Origin: Planctomycetota bacterium
GTDB lineage: Bacteria; Planctomycetota; UBA1135; UBA2386
Assembly: GCA_020638655.1 (NCBI GenBank)
Contig: JACKIC010000004.1
Coordinates: 62,001-126,000, forward strand
Length of the DNA stretch: 64,000 nt
Reading direction: 5' to 3'
Part shown: piece by piece, positions 50,999-60,368 of the stretch
Layout: the number at the start of each line of letters is the position of its first letter
Numbering within the stretch: the stretch's first letter is position 1
Notes under the pieces: generated by a model
The model's database searches: none
The model's input: the letters and a program-made list of their open reading frames with translations, nothing else
Told to the model about the DNA's origin: nothing
Translations under genes and position numbers: made by a program

Positions 50999-52159
50999 AT
51001 GATCAGCCGCCTCTCCGGTCTGCTGCTCGCCCTGGTGCCCTGCCTGCAGGCGCACGCCCAGGACGGCGCTGTCCTCACGCGCACCGCGGTCGAACAGGCG
51101 ATGACCCGCCACCTGACGGCGAAGCGCGAGGCCAGCGGCGTGATCGGCGTCTCCGCCGCCTGCGTGCTGCCGGACGAGTCGGTCGTGGCGGTCGCGATCG
51201 GTGCGGACGGCGCCGGGGTGCCGCTGACGACGGCGACCCGGTTGATGTCGGGCAGCATCGGCAAGACCTACTGCGCGGCCGTCGTGTTGCAGCTGGTCGC
51301 GGCGGGCAAGCTCGACCTCGACGGCAAGGTGGCCGACGTGCTCGGCGCAGAGCCGTGGTACGCGCGCATCCCCAACGCCGCGTCGATCACGCTGCGGCAG
51401 CTGCTCGACCACACGTCCGGGATCCGCGAGCACGTTTGGAACCCCGAGTTCCACGAGGCGCTGACCGCGGACCCGGACCACGCGATGACGCCGGTCGAGT
51501 GCCTGGGCTTCTGCCTCGACGACGCGCCGTTGTTCGCCGCCGGCGAGCGCTTCGCCTACGCCGACACCAACTACCTGCTCGCCGGGCTCTGCGTCGAGAA
51601 GGTCACGGGCGAGCCGTTCGCCAAGGTGCTGCGCGCGCGCGTGCTCGAGCCGCTGCAGCTCGCCGACACGCAGTGGAACGACAGCAGGAAGATGCCGGCG
51701 CTCGCCTGCGGGCTGGCCAGCGGCGTGGCGTTCACCAAGGGGCCGACCGTCGTGGACGGCGAGTACTTCGTCAACCCGGCGTTCGAGTACTGCGGCGGCG
51801 GCGTGCGCTCGACGCCGAGCGACCTGGCGCGCTGGATGCGCGCGCTGTTCGCCGGCGATGTCATACCCGCGGCGCTGCGCGCCGAGCACGTGCGCGGCGT
51901 CGCTGCGCCGCGTCACGTCTCGGGCAGCTACGGACTGGGCTGCTTCGTCGGGCCTTCGAGCCGCGGCCCCGCGATGGGCCACTCCGGCATCATGCCGGGC
52001 TTCCTGAGCTACGCGCTCTACTACCCCGAGCTGAAGGTCGCGGTCGCGGTGCAGTACCCGTGCGACGACGGCCGCAAGGTCGGCGACATGCGGCGGCTCT
52101 GCGACGAGCTCGCGGGGCTGGCCGCCGGGGTCCCCGCTGGCGAGCCGCGCGGGCGGTGA
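50999..52159 (+). CDS. exported beta-lactamase-fold serine hydrolase
   Basis: A 386-residue protein with a signal peptide (MISRLSGLLLALVPCLQAHA). The beta-lactamase/transpeptidase superfamily motifs are present: SxxK as SIGK (Ser86, Lys89), the second motif as YAD (187-189, in a YADTNYLLAG context where YxN is usual), and the third as GHSGIMPGF near 320. RLLDHTSGI-like sequence (LRQLLDHTSGIREHV) near 134 is typical. This subclass contains esterases, D-aminopeptidases and class-C-like hydrolases. True beta-lactamase activity is unlikely. It probably acts on a peptide or ester in the periplasm. It is convergent with the FG-GAP gene (12-bp gap) and divergent from the beta-helix gene. Confidence 0.88.
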   Translation: MISRLSGLLLALVPCLQAHAQDGAVLTRTAVEQAMTRHLTAKREASGVIGVSAACVLPDESVVAVAIGADGAGVPLTTATRLMSGSIGKTYCAAVVLQLVAAGKLDLDGKVADVLGAEPWYARIPNAASITLRQLLDHTSGIREHVWNPEFHEALTADPDHAMTPVECLGFCLDDAPLFAAGERFAYADTNYLLAGLCVEKVTGEPFAKVLRARVLEPLQLADTQWNDSRKMPALACGLASGVAFTKGPTVVDGEYFVNPAFEYCGGGVRSTPSDLARWMRALFAGDVIPAALRAEHVRGVAAPRHVSGSYGLGCFVGPSSRGPAMGHSGIMPGFLSYALYYPELKVAVAVQYPCDDGRKVGDMRRLCDELAGLAAGVPAGEPRGR

Positions 52160-52171
52160 GCCGGCCGCGGC

Positions 52172-54577
52172 TCACTCGATCCGCGCGATGACCGCGTTGC
52201 CGAAGCCGAGGCCCGCGGCATTCCAGTGCAACGTCTGCAGGTGCAGCGCGACGCCGACGATCGCGGGTTGGGCGGGCACGGGCAGGTCGAGCTCGGCGAG
52301 GCCGGTGCCGTTGGGGATCGAGACCGGCAGGATCGCCAGCGGGTTGTCGACGAACAGCAGGCCCAGGGGGCCGGGCAGGCCGACGGCGCGCGACTGCAGG
52401 CCCACGCCCAGCAGCGCGATGTCGTTCGCGGCGCGGCCGGGCCTGGAGCTGACCTCGACGCGCAGGTTGCGGCCGGTGTGCGGCGGCAGCGGCACGATCA
52501 GCTGGCGTTCGCGGTTCCAGAGCACGCCGTGCGTCGTCACCAGGTCGAGGTCGCGGTCGCCGTCGACGTCGACCAGTTGCGTCGCCGTCGCCTGTCCGAG
52601 CGGCAGCGGCTCCATCGTGAACCCGCCGACGCCGTCGTTGCGCAGCAGGCTGTCACCGACGAGGTCGTCGTCGCCGTCGCCGTCGACGTCGCCGACCACC
52701 AGTCCGTGATGGGTGAACGCCGCGGGGATGCCGGTCTGGGTGATCTCGACGATGGTGCCGGCCTGCTCGTGGAAGATGCGCACGGGCATGGTCTCGGCGA
52801 CGATCTCGGCGCGCCCGTCGCCGTCGAGGTCCGCGAAGTGCAGGCGCTGGTTCCAGGTGGGCAAGGTCACGGCAGTGAACGCGCCGCCGTTGTTGCGCAG
52901 CAGCAGAGGGGAGCCCGAGGTCGGTGACGCCAGCACGTCCGGGTCGCCGTCGCCGTCGATGTCGCCGGTGTCGAGGTAGAGGCAGAAGACGGTGGTGGCC
53001 AGCGGCACGCCGGTGCCGAAGACGCCGGTGCCGTTGTTGAGGTGCAGGACGATCCCCCCGTTCGGGGGCAGATCCTGACAGGCCAGGATGTCGAGGTCGC
53101 CGTCGCCGTCGACGTCGCAGAACGCAGTGGCCAGCGCGAACTGCGGCGCGTAGCCCGACAGCGGATCGGCGAGGAACGCGCCGGTGCCGTCGTTGCGCAG
53201 CAGTTGCGCCGCGACGATGTCGATGTCACCATCGCCGTCGCAATCTCCGAACTGAAGCGGTGAACGGGGCGTCGAGCCGATGCCCGCGAGGGTGCTCCAG
53301 CGGCTGTTGCGCTCGTTGCGCAGCGTGGTCGCGCTCGCCACCAGGTCACCGTCGCCGTCACCGTCGACATCGGCGGCGAGGCCGACGCTGCTGCCGAGCT
53401 CGGCGTCGCGCGGGCGGCGCCGCAGGTGGCCGCGGCCGTCGCCGAGCATCACCTCGGCGCCCTGTGCCGACAGGAACAGGTCGACGTCGCCGTCGCCCTC
53501 GAGGTCCGCGGCGGTCAGGAACAGGCGCGAATACGACAGGAGCTGGAAGGCGGGTTGCGCGGCGCCCGCGGCGAAGTGGCCCGTGCCGTCGTTGATCAGG
53601 GCGACGACGTCCGAGGTCGCGCTGGTCAGCGCGAGCACGTCGCGGTCGCCGTCGCCGTCGATGTCGGCGAGGGCGGTCAGGCCGCCCGACAGCTGCAGCG
53701 AGCCGGGCACGCGTCCGGGCGCGATCGCGTAGACGCCGTTCTGGTTCTCCAGGAACAGCAGGCCGGACGTGGTGTCGACGACCAGAAGGTCCGGGTCGCC
53801 GTCGCCGTCGAGGTCTGCCGCGGCCGGGCTGGCCCACGCGGTGAGGCCGGGCAGACGTTGCGCCGACTCGTCGACGAACGCGGCGCCCTGGTTGCGCAGC
53901 AGGCGCAGCCCGCCGTCGTGCACCAGCAGGTCGCTGAGTCCGTCGCCATCGACGTCGGTGACGACCACGTCGGGCTGGATCTGCGCGCCGAACTGGATGC
54001 CCGCGAGCCGCGTGCTGGTCACGTCGGTGAACACGAGGTTGCCGTCGTTGCGCAGCGCCAGCGAGCTGCTGGCCACGAAGTCGGTCCAGGCGCCGATCAG
54101 GTCGAGGTCGCCGTCGTTGTCGAAGTCGACGGCCGCGAGGAACATCCCGAAGCGGGAGCCCGCCGGGATCTGCGCGATGGTCGTGTTCTGGAACACGCCG
54201 TTCGGGCTGGTCACGAGGTCGATCGGCATGCCCGTCGTGCTGGCATACTCGAAGCAGGCCAGGTCGATGCGCCCGTCGCCGTCGAAGTCGCCGCGGGCAT
54301 GGATCAGCGAGGCGTTGGCCGCTGCGATCGGGGCGCCGGCAGCGAAGCGACCGTGGTCGAGGTTGCGGTGCCACTCGATGCGCCCGTCGCCGATCGAGAC
54401 CAGGTCGGGCAGGCCGTCGGCGTCGAGGTCGAAAGGCGGCAGGAACGAGCGGCTCAGGGGCAGGACGTCGGTGACGAACTGCTGGGCGGGCGCCGTTGCG
54501 GCCAGGGATACGAGCAGGACGGCGACGGCGCCGCAGCGCATCGGCAGGCGACGCGCCGGAAGGTGCGCAGAGGGCAT
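52172..54577 (-). CDS. secreted FG-GAP/VCBS-repeat protein
   Basis: About 801 residues from the ATG at 54575-54577, with a signal peptide (MRCGAVAVLLVSLAATAPAQQ). About fifteen VCBS/FG-GAP units follow, each with an EF-hand-like calcium loop such as DLDADGLPD, DFDGDGRID, DFDNDGDLD, DVDGDGLSD, DLDGDGDPD, DIDGDGDRD. They build a beta-propeller. The last 120 residues are the shared C-terminal module, ending LDLPVPAQPAIVGVALHLQT and LGFGNAVIARIE. Exported FG-GAP proteins bind ligands or other cells in a calcium-dependent way. The role here is not known. The partial gene at 62728-64000 is a close paralogue. Confidence 0.88.
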   Translation of the reverse strand: MPSAHLPARRLPMRCGAVAVLLVSLAATAPAQQFVTDVLPLSRSFLPPFDLDADGLPDLVSIGDGRIEWHRNLDHGRFAAGAPIAAANASLIHARGDFDGDGRIDLACFEYASTTGMPIDLVTSPNGVFQNTTIAQIPAGSRFGMFLAAVDFDNDGDLDLIGAWTDFVASSSLALRNDGNLVFTDVTSTRLAGIQFGAQIQPDVVVTDVDGDGLSDLLVHDGGLRLLRNQGAAFVDESAQRLPGLTAWASPAAADLDGDGDPDLLVVDTTSGLLFLENQNGVYAIAPGRVPGSLQLSGGLTALADIDGDGDRDVLALTSATSDVVALINDGTGHFAAGAAQPAFQLLSYSRLFLTAADLEGDGDVDLFLSAQGAEVMLGDGRGHLRRRPRDAELGSSVGLAADVDGDGDGDLVASATTLRNERNSRWSTLAGIGSTPRSPLQFGDCDGDGDIDIVAAQLLRNDGTGAFLADPLSGYAPQFALATAFCDVDGDGDLDILACQDLPPNGGIVLHLNNGTGVFGTGVPLATTVFCLYLDTGDIDGDGDPDVLASPTSGSPLLLRNNGGAFTAVTLPTWNQRLHFADLDGDGRAEIVAETMPVRIFHEQAGTIVEITQTGIPAAFTHHGLVVGDVDGDGDDDLVGDSLLRNDGVGGFTMEPLPLGQATATQLVDVDGDRDLDLVTTHGVLWNRERQLIVPLPPHTGRNLRVEVSSRPGRAANDIALLGVGLQSRAVGLPGPLGLLFVDNPLAILPVSIPNGTGLAELDLPVPAQPAIVGVALHLQTLHWNAAGLGFGNAVIARIE

Positions 54578-54678
54578 TTGCAGATCTCCGATCTTGGGTT
54601 CGGCGGCGACCGACCGGCGCACTGTAGCGCCGAACCTGCCCCGGGTAACGGCCTTCCGCCCGCGCCGCCGCTGCCCGC

Positions 54679-57063
54679 TCACTTCACGATCGGCACCGCC
54701 AGCCCCTGCGAGCCGCGGAAGTAGCTGCCGTCGAAGACGACGTCCTGGAAGTAGAGCGTCATCGAGTCGAGCCACTCGGGGAAGCCGATGAACCAGTTCG
54801 CCGTGGTGCCGACGCGGAACGGCAGGATGCCCAGGTAGTTGGGCTGCCCGATGTCGACGAGCAGGCGGCAGCCGAGCGGCACGGCCGGGTCGAGGATCAT
54901 GAAGTTCGACGACGCGAGCGACATGACCGCCAGGTGCAGGTCGCCGGGGTTGCCGTTGCTCGCCTGAAGCAGGTTCTGCGAGTCGCCGATGAGGCGTGAC
55001 CCGCTCCAGCCGAGGGTCACGGGGCTGCAGGCTTGCCCGTAGGAGGTCACCGGAGCCGGCGTCGGGTAGGCGAGGCGCTGGGCGTAGAGCGGCTCGGCGG
55101 CACCGTCGTCGACGCCGAACGCGAAGATGTAGTCGTCGTTCTCGACGTCCATCGTGCACGCCATGCTCGTCGGCGTCTCGCCGCTGACGTAGTAGAGCAG
55201 CGCCCCCTGCGCGCCGTCGAGGGGCAGGCCGTGAGAGCCGAGCCGCGTGTAGTAGGCCGCGGGCACGCCGGGGCTGACCGCGCGGAAGCCCAGCGCCCAG
55301 TGCTCGGCGTTGAAGTTGTCGTAGGCGAGGCAGCCGGTCTCCCAGCGGCGATCGGTGTTGCTGCGGATCAGGTTGGCGGGGTGGTTGGTCGGCGAGCCGG
55401 CGCTCCACCAGTCGATGCGTTCGGTGTAGAGCTGCTTGCCGTTGATCAACGTCGTCTTGAACGGCGTCGTCGCGACGTCGGTGACCGCGTAGGACACCAC
55501 GTAGCGGCCCTGGTTGCCGTCGATCACGGGGCCGAGCTTGTGCTCGAGGTTGAGGCCCGCGCGGCTGCTGACCCACAGGCCGGCGGACACCGTGCCTGCG
55601 TCGCTGGCGAACCGCGCGCCGATGTCCCAGTCGTCGTTGTTGATCGTGTTGTCGTAGGTCTGGAAGACGCAGAGCCACGAGCGGGGGTTGTTGCCGCGCA
55701 TGAGCTTGTTGACGCGCGGGCGCTCGGTGTCGGAGTTGACCGGCGCGTAGATCGGGAATGCGGCGCCGATCGAGCCGTTCGCGGTGGTCAGGTCGAGCAC
55801 GGCGCCGTAGACGCCGCTGTAGTCGGTGTTGGCGAAGTCGCCGGCGGTCGCGGCGTTGTCCTCGCGCTGGAACACGATCATCGCGTTGTCGCCGAGCTGG
55901 TAACCCTCGACGCCGCCGATGTCGGGGCGCCAGTCGTTGCCGTTCGCGGGCGGGCTGATGGCGCTGTAGGTCGTCGACAGCGCGGTGTCGTTCATGTCGT
56001 GCACGTGGAAGCGCAGCTGGCTGGCGCGCACGACGTTGTTGACGAAGTAGCGCCGCAGCACCAGGGCCCAGCGGTTCCGGCCGCCGACGAACGTCACCGC
56101 GGGGCGGTCGCTGTGCCACGTCGAGGTGATGTCGGTGAACACCAGCGAGCTGGTGCTGCAGTCGTCGCTGCAGAGCCGCAGCCAGATGTCGCCGTCGAGC
56201 GCCGAGGCGTTGCGCGAGTAGGCCAGCATCACGTTGGCGGGCGCGCTCTCGTGGTGGCGGCAGATGTCGACGTCACCGACGGGCGACCCGGTGCCGTTGG
56301 CGACCGTGACGCGCGTGAGCAGCGGATCGATGGTGATCGGCAGCGCGGCGCGCGCGACCCAGCTCGCGGGCACCGTCAGCGTGACCCGACCGCCTTCGTG
56401 GGCGGTGGTGACCTCGACGCGGGCGCCCGCGGCGTCGAACGCGACCGCGCGGCCGTAGCCGACCAGCGCGCGGCCCTCCGCGTCGGCGAAGGTCAGCGCC
56501 TGCGGCGCCGCGGCGACGTTCGCGACGCGCAGCGCCGTCGTGACCATGCCCGTGACCACCAGGTCGCCGGCGGCGGGACGCTGCGAGATCACGAAGGTCT
56601 GCTCGAGCCCTTCGGCGCGCACGTCGTAGGCCTCGACGACCGCGCCGGAGCGGTACTCGTAGCGGTAGTCGTCGTGGTGGTGCTCGGGCGCCGCGGCGCC
56701 GAGCAGTTCCAATTCGCCGATGCGCACCGACGTCGTGCGCCACGACAGCGGCTGGTTGTGCGGATAGTCCGCGCCGAGGTACGGCACGAAGGTCATGCCG
56801 TCGTGGAACGAGGCCTTGTAGCTGTCGCCCGCGGCCCACGTGCCGTAGGCGTTGCCGAGGTCGGCGTCGGCCGTGTGGATCGGCGTGCGCAGCGCCGCGA
56901 AGGTCGCGGCCGGGGACCGGGCGGCGGTGAGGTCACCCTGATCTGCCTGCGGCGCGGTAGACGCAGGGGCCGTTGCGGGCGGGGTTTCCCACGATTGGGC
57001 GGCGAGCGGCGAGAGGCCGGCGAGCAGGAGGCCGGAGAGGTGGAGGAGATGGGATCGGAGCAT
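54679..57063 (-). CDS. large secreted protein with the shared C-terminal module
   Basis: A 794-residue protein with a signal peptide (LLHLSGLLLAGLSPLAAQ) and an extracellular, beta-rich body. The first 270 residues include a repeated sandwich style (SVRIGELELLGAAAPEHHHD, RYEYRSGAVVEAYDV, ARAALPITIDPLL). The central part to about 640 has propeller-like or sandwich units with conserved Trp/Asp (NRWALVLRRYFVNNVVR, RSWLCVFQTYDNTINNDDWD, ALGFRAVSPGVPAAYYTR). The final 130 residues are the shared module (CSPVTLGWSGSRLIGDSQN and WFIGFPEWLDSMTLYFQDVV). No enzymatic motif is seen. It is divergent from the sigma-sensor fusion gene, with a 158-bp gap for both promoters. Confidence 0.75.
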   Translation of the reverse strand: MLRSHLLHLSGLLLAGLSPLAAQSWETPPATAPASTAPQADQGDLTAARSPAATFAALRTPIHTADADLGNAYGTWAAGDSYKASFHDGMTFVPYLGADYPHNQPLSWRTTSVRIGELELLGAAAPEHHHDDYRYEYRSGAVVEAYDVRAEGLEQTFVISQRPAAGDLVVTGMVTTALRVANVAAAPQALTFADAEGRALVGYGRAVAFDAAGARVEVTTAHEGGRVTLTVPASWVARAALPITIDPLLTRVTVANGTGSPVGDVDICRHHESAPANVMLAYSRNASALDGDIWLRLCSDDCSTSSLVFTDITSTWHSDRPAVTFVGGRNRWALVLRRYFVNNVVRASQLRFHVHDMNDTALSTTYSAISPPANGNDWRPDIGGVEGYQLGDNAMIVFQREDNAATAGDFANTDYSGVYGAVLDLTTANGSIGAAFPIYAPVNSDTERPRVNKLMRGNNPRSWLCVFQTYDNTINNDDWDIGARFASDAGTVSAGLWVSSRAGLNLEHKLGPVIDGNQGRYVVSYAVTDVATTPFKTTLINGKQLYTERIDWWSAGSPTNHPANLIRSNTDRRWETGCLAYDNFNAEHWALGFRAVSPGVPAAYYTRLGSHGLPLDGAQGALLYYVSGETPTSMACTMDVENDDYIFAFGVDDGAAEPLYAQRLAYPTPAPVTSYGQACSPVTLGWSGSRLIGDSQNLLQASNGNPGDLHLAVMSLASSNFMILDPAVPLGCRLLVDIGQPNYLGILPFRVGTTANWFIGFPEWLDSMTLYFQDVVFDGSYFRGSQGLAVPIVK

Positions 57064-57221
57064 GGGCGGAGGGGGGGAAGGGACTGCGGACGAGCGCCCG
57101 CACCCTCATCCGTCCCGCGCGGACCGGAACCGGACACGGAAAACCAGGCATCCCAGGATTCCGATTGCCGGCGTCCGTCGAATCCCGGATTCCCGGTGAC
57201 GCTGACCCCGCCTCACGACGA

Positions 57222-60200
57222 ATGCGACCGATGGACGACCCGACCGCACTGTTCGACCGGTATCGCCGCAGCGGCGACATCGACGCGCTGGGTCGGGCGT
57301 TCGATCTGCTGGCGCCGCGGCTGCTGGCGATGGCCCTGCACCTGACCGGCAACGCTGCCGACGCCGAGGACGTGTTGCAGGCGACGTTCGTGGTCGCGAT
57401 GCAGAAGGCCACCGTGTTCGATCCGCAGCAGCGCGTCGGCCCCTGGCTCTGCGGTGTGCTCGCCGGGGAGGCCAACAACCTGCGTCGCCGCGAGCAGCGC
57501 CGCCGCACCGAGGTGCTCGGGGACGTCGCGGTCGGGGACGCGGACGTCGTCTCCGCCGCGGAACGGCGCGAGCTGGTCGCGCGGGTGCGCACCCGCATCG
57601 ACGCGCTGCCCGAAGAACAGCGTCAGGTGTTGCTGCTGCAGCTGCAGCACGGCCTGCAACCTGCCGAGATCGCCGAAGTGCTCGGCCTTGCACCTGGCAC
57701 CGTGCGCATGCGGCTGCACCGCGGCCTCGACGCGCTGCGCCGAGTCCTTCCGGCCGGGCTCGTGGCGCTCGCGGTCGCCGGGAGCGCGCGCCGCGGCCTC
57801 GCGGCGGTGCGCGAGGCGGTGCTGCAGGCGGGCGCGCAACACGTGGCGGTCGCGGGCGGCGGGTTGGCCGCGACCCTGATCGGAGGAATCATGCTCAAGA
57901 AGGTGCTCGTCGCCGTCGGTGTGCTCGCCGCGGGTCTGTTGGTGTGGCGGACGTTCGCGTCCCCGGGTGAAGTCGCGGCGCCGACGCAGCGGTCCGAGGC
58001 GAGCACCCCGGTAGGTGGGCAACTCGGTGCTGCCGATGACCGGTCGTCGCCACGAGCTGCCGACGCGGCCGCGATCGTGCACGAGCCCGCGGTGCGCGAG
58101 CCCGTGGACCAGGCGCCGGGCACGCTGCAGGTGACGGTGCGCGGTCACGGGCCGTTCGGCGACGATCCGTTCATGGTCGACATCCTGGTGCCCGAGCCTG
58201 AGACGGGCCCGGTGTTGCCGGGCGTCGTCGTCGAGGTCTCGCCGGCCACCCGCGAGCGACGCGCGTACGACACACGTCACCGATCGCTGCGTGCGGCCGG
58301 GCGCGACGGTCGCTGCTCGTTCGAGGGGCTGTCGCCGGGTTCGTGGCGCGTCGAGGTCGAGTCCGGTGGCATGCTGGCGGAAGAACGCGTCGAACTGGTC
58401 CCCGGGGAATCCGCGTCGATCGAGTTGTTCGTCGAGCTGGCGGGCACGCTGCGCGGCCGCGTCGTCGACGAGGACGGCCGCGCGGTCGGCGGCGCCGAGC
58501 TGTGGATCGGCGGCAGGATGGATGCGATCACGGCGCCCCAGAAGGTGCTGCGCTGCGCTGCCACCAGCGCCGCGGACGGCAGCTTCGCGGTGCCGTTTCG
58601 GCGCCAGGAGGAATACGTCTGCGCGCGGCTGGCAGGTTTCGCCACGTCGCCCTCGTACCTGCTGCGCCAGCTCGGTGACGGTCCTGCGTTGCTCGTGCTC
58701 GGGCGGCAGACGTGCGCGGTCACCGGCGTGCTGGTCGACGACGTCGGTCGGCCGGTCGCGGACGCCCAGGTCACGATCGAGCCGATCGATGCCAGCCATC
58801 GCGATCCCCGTCGCGGCCCCGACGGCACCCTGCTCGGGCCGAGGCTCGGCGCGTGGACCCGCAGCGACGCGCGCGGCGCGTTCTCGTTCGAAGGGCTCTC
58901 TGCCGATGCGCACGCGTTGCGCGCGGTGCGGTCGCCCAACGAGGTGATCGATACGCGGCTCACGCTCGCACCCGGAGAACGCCGCGACCTGCGGTTCACG
59001 ATGGCGCGGCGCAGCGTCGTGGCCGGGCGCGTGCTGCGCAGCGACGGCCGGCCCTGCACCGGCGTCTACGTGGCGCTGTGCTACGACGACCGCAGCTCGC
59101 ACACCGACATCACCGACGGTGACGGTGCGTTCCGCTTCGAGGGCGTGAGTCTGCGGTCGTTCGAGCTGATCGCGCGGCGTTCGGGAAGCCAGCGCGATGC
59201 GCGCCGGTCGATGCCGGCGCCGAGCACGGACGGCGTCGAGATCGATCTGGTCTACGACGAGCTGCCGCAGCTCCGGGGGCGCGTGCGCGCGGTCAACGGC
59301 CTGATGCTCGGCAACTGGTTCGTCACCGCAGGTGACGGCGGCACGGAACGGCGCGAGCCCACCGACGCACAGGGGCGCTTCTGCATCTGCGACGTCGCGG
59401 CGGGCACGCATACGGTGCGCGTGCACCGGCTCGGCGACCAGGCCGGCAAGCCCGTCCTGACCGCGCAGATCGAGACCGATGTCGAGGCCGACCTGCGCGT
59501 GCCGCTCGACGCCATGCCGTTCGGCGAGGTGCGCGGCCGCGTCGTCGGCGCGGGTGGCGCGCCGCTCGACGGCTGGATGGCCGACATCCCGGGCGCGGGC
59601 TTCAAGGAAGGGCCGCCGCCCGGCGAGTCGACCTTTCGGTTCTCGCAGCTGCTGCCGGGTGGACACTGGCTGCGCATCGTCGCGCCGGAGTACGTGGTGC
59701 GGCAGGTGCCGGTCGACCTGCACGAAGGGGAGCAGCTGGACCTCGGGACGATCGAACTGGTGCCGTCGGGCTCGCTGCGCGTGCACTTCGAACAGGCCGA
59801 CGGCTCACCGTGGCGGGCGCGCCCGCCGACGCCGTGGCTGTCGAGCGGCCCGGGGCGTTCGCTGGTCGTGCCCGACGAGGTGCGCTACACGGTCGACGGC
59901 GACGACGTCGTCGCCACCGGCATCGCCCCCGGCACCTACTCGATCCACGGCAACTTCAACGACGAGCTGTTGATGGCGCCGACCACGGTCACGGTGGCCG
60001 CTGGCGAAGAGCGCCGCGTCACCGTGCCACTGACGATCGGGCGGCGATGCACGTTCGTGCTTTCGGACCTCGCCGACGTCGCCGACTCGGACGGCAGCGT
60101 GCAGGTCGTCGTCGGCGCCGCCGCGGGCGCGGTCGTCTACGACGAGCGCGTGCGGCTCGACGAGGGGCGCGGTGCGGTCACCGTGGTCGTACCGCCCGGC

Positions 60201-60311
60201 GCGGTCACCGTCGAGGCACGCGCCGGCGGCGCGGTCGTCGCGCAGTGCGCGTTCGCTGGCGCGGCCGACCTCGCCAGCGGGCAGCGCGTCGCTGTGCCGC
60301 GCGTGCGGTGA
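57222..60311 (+). CDS. ECF sigma factor fused to a membrane helix and carboxypeptidase-regulatory-like domains
   Basis: About 1029 residues. Residues 1-180 are a sigma-70 factor: region 2 (LLAMALHLTGNAADAEDVLQ, then ATFVVAMQKATVFDPQQRVG) and region 4 (ALPEEQRQVLLLQLQHGLQP, AEIAEVLGLAPGTVRMRLHR). A membrane helix follows near residues 224-246 (LKKVLVAVGVLAAGLLVWRT). The remaining 780 residues are a tandem of carboxypeptidase-regulatory-like (CarboxypepD_reg/Ig-like) units with recurring G-R-V-x-D-x-x-G-x-P-V-x-x-A patterns (GRVVDEDGRAVGGAELWIGG, GVLVDDVGRPVADAQVTI, GRVVGAGGAPLDGWMADI). The plan is a membrane-held sigma factor with an outside sensor of cell-surface glycan or protein, possibly released by proteolysis. 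Two close starts (57222, 57231) exist. I see no frameshift. Confidence 0.85.
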   Translation: MRPMDDPTALFDRYRRSGDIDALGRAFDLLAPRLLAMALHLTGNAADAEDVLQATFVVAMQKATVFDPQQRVGPWLCGVLAGEANNLRRREQRRRTEVLGDVAVGDADVVSAAERRELVARVRTRIDALPEEQRQVLLLQLQHGLQPAEIAEVLGLAPGTVRMRLHRGLDALRRVLPAGLVALAVAGSARRGLAAVREAVLQAGAQHVAVAGGGLAATLIGGIMLKKVLVAVGVLAAGLLVWRTFASPGEVAAPTQRSEASTPVGGQLGAADDRSSPRAADAAAIVHEPAVREPVDQAPGTLQVTVRGHGPFGDDPFMVDILVPEPETGPVLPGVVVEVSPATRERRAYDTRHRSLRAAGRDGRCSFEGLSPGSWRVEVESGGMLAEERVELVPGESASIELFVELAGTLRGRVVDEDGRAVGGAELWIGGRMDAITAPQKVLRCAATSAADGSFAVPFRRQEEYVCARLAGFATSPSYLLRQLGDGPALLVLGRQTCAVTGVLVDDVGRPVADAQVTIEPIDASHRDPRRGPDGTLLGPRLGAWTRSDARGAFSFEGLSADAHALRAVRSPNEVIDTRLTLAPGERRDLRFTMARRSVVAGRVLRSDGRPCTGVYVALCYDDRSSHTDITDGDGAFRFEGVSLRSFELIARRSGSQRDARRSMPAPSTDGVEIDLVYDELPQLRGRVRAVNGLMLGNWFVTAGDGGTERREPTDAQGRFCICDVAAGTHTVRVHRLGDQAGKPVLTAQIETDVEADLRVPLDAMPFGEVRGRVVGAGGAPLDGWMADIPGAGFKEGPPPGESTFRFSQLLPGGHWLRIVAPEYVVRQVPVDLHEGEQLDLGTIELVPSGSLRVHFEQADGSPWRARPPTPWLSSGPGRSLVVPDEVRYTVDGDDVVATGIAPGTYSIHGNFNDELLMAPTTVTVAAGEERRVTVPLTIGRRCTFVLSDLADVADSDGSVQVVVGAAAGAVVYDERVRLDEGRGAVTVVVPPGAVTVEARAGGAVVAQCAFAGAADLASGQRVAVPRVR

Positions 60312-60368
60312 AAGCAACGCGCTGCAGGATGACGCGATCCGCGACCCGGGGACGTGGGTGACCCGATG

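Noticed and set aside
57064..57221. Direct-repeat-like CCCAGGATTCC and CCCGGATTCC motifs in the divergent gap as operators
   Set aside because: The copies are imperfect and of unequal spacing; too weak to list as a regulatory site.
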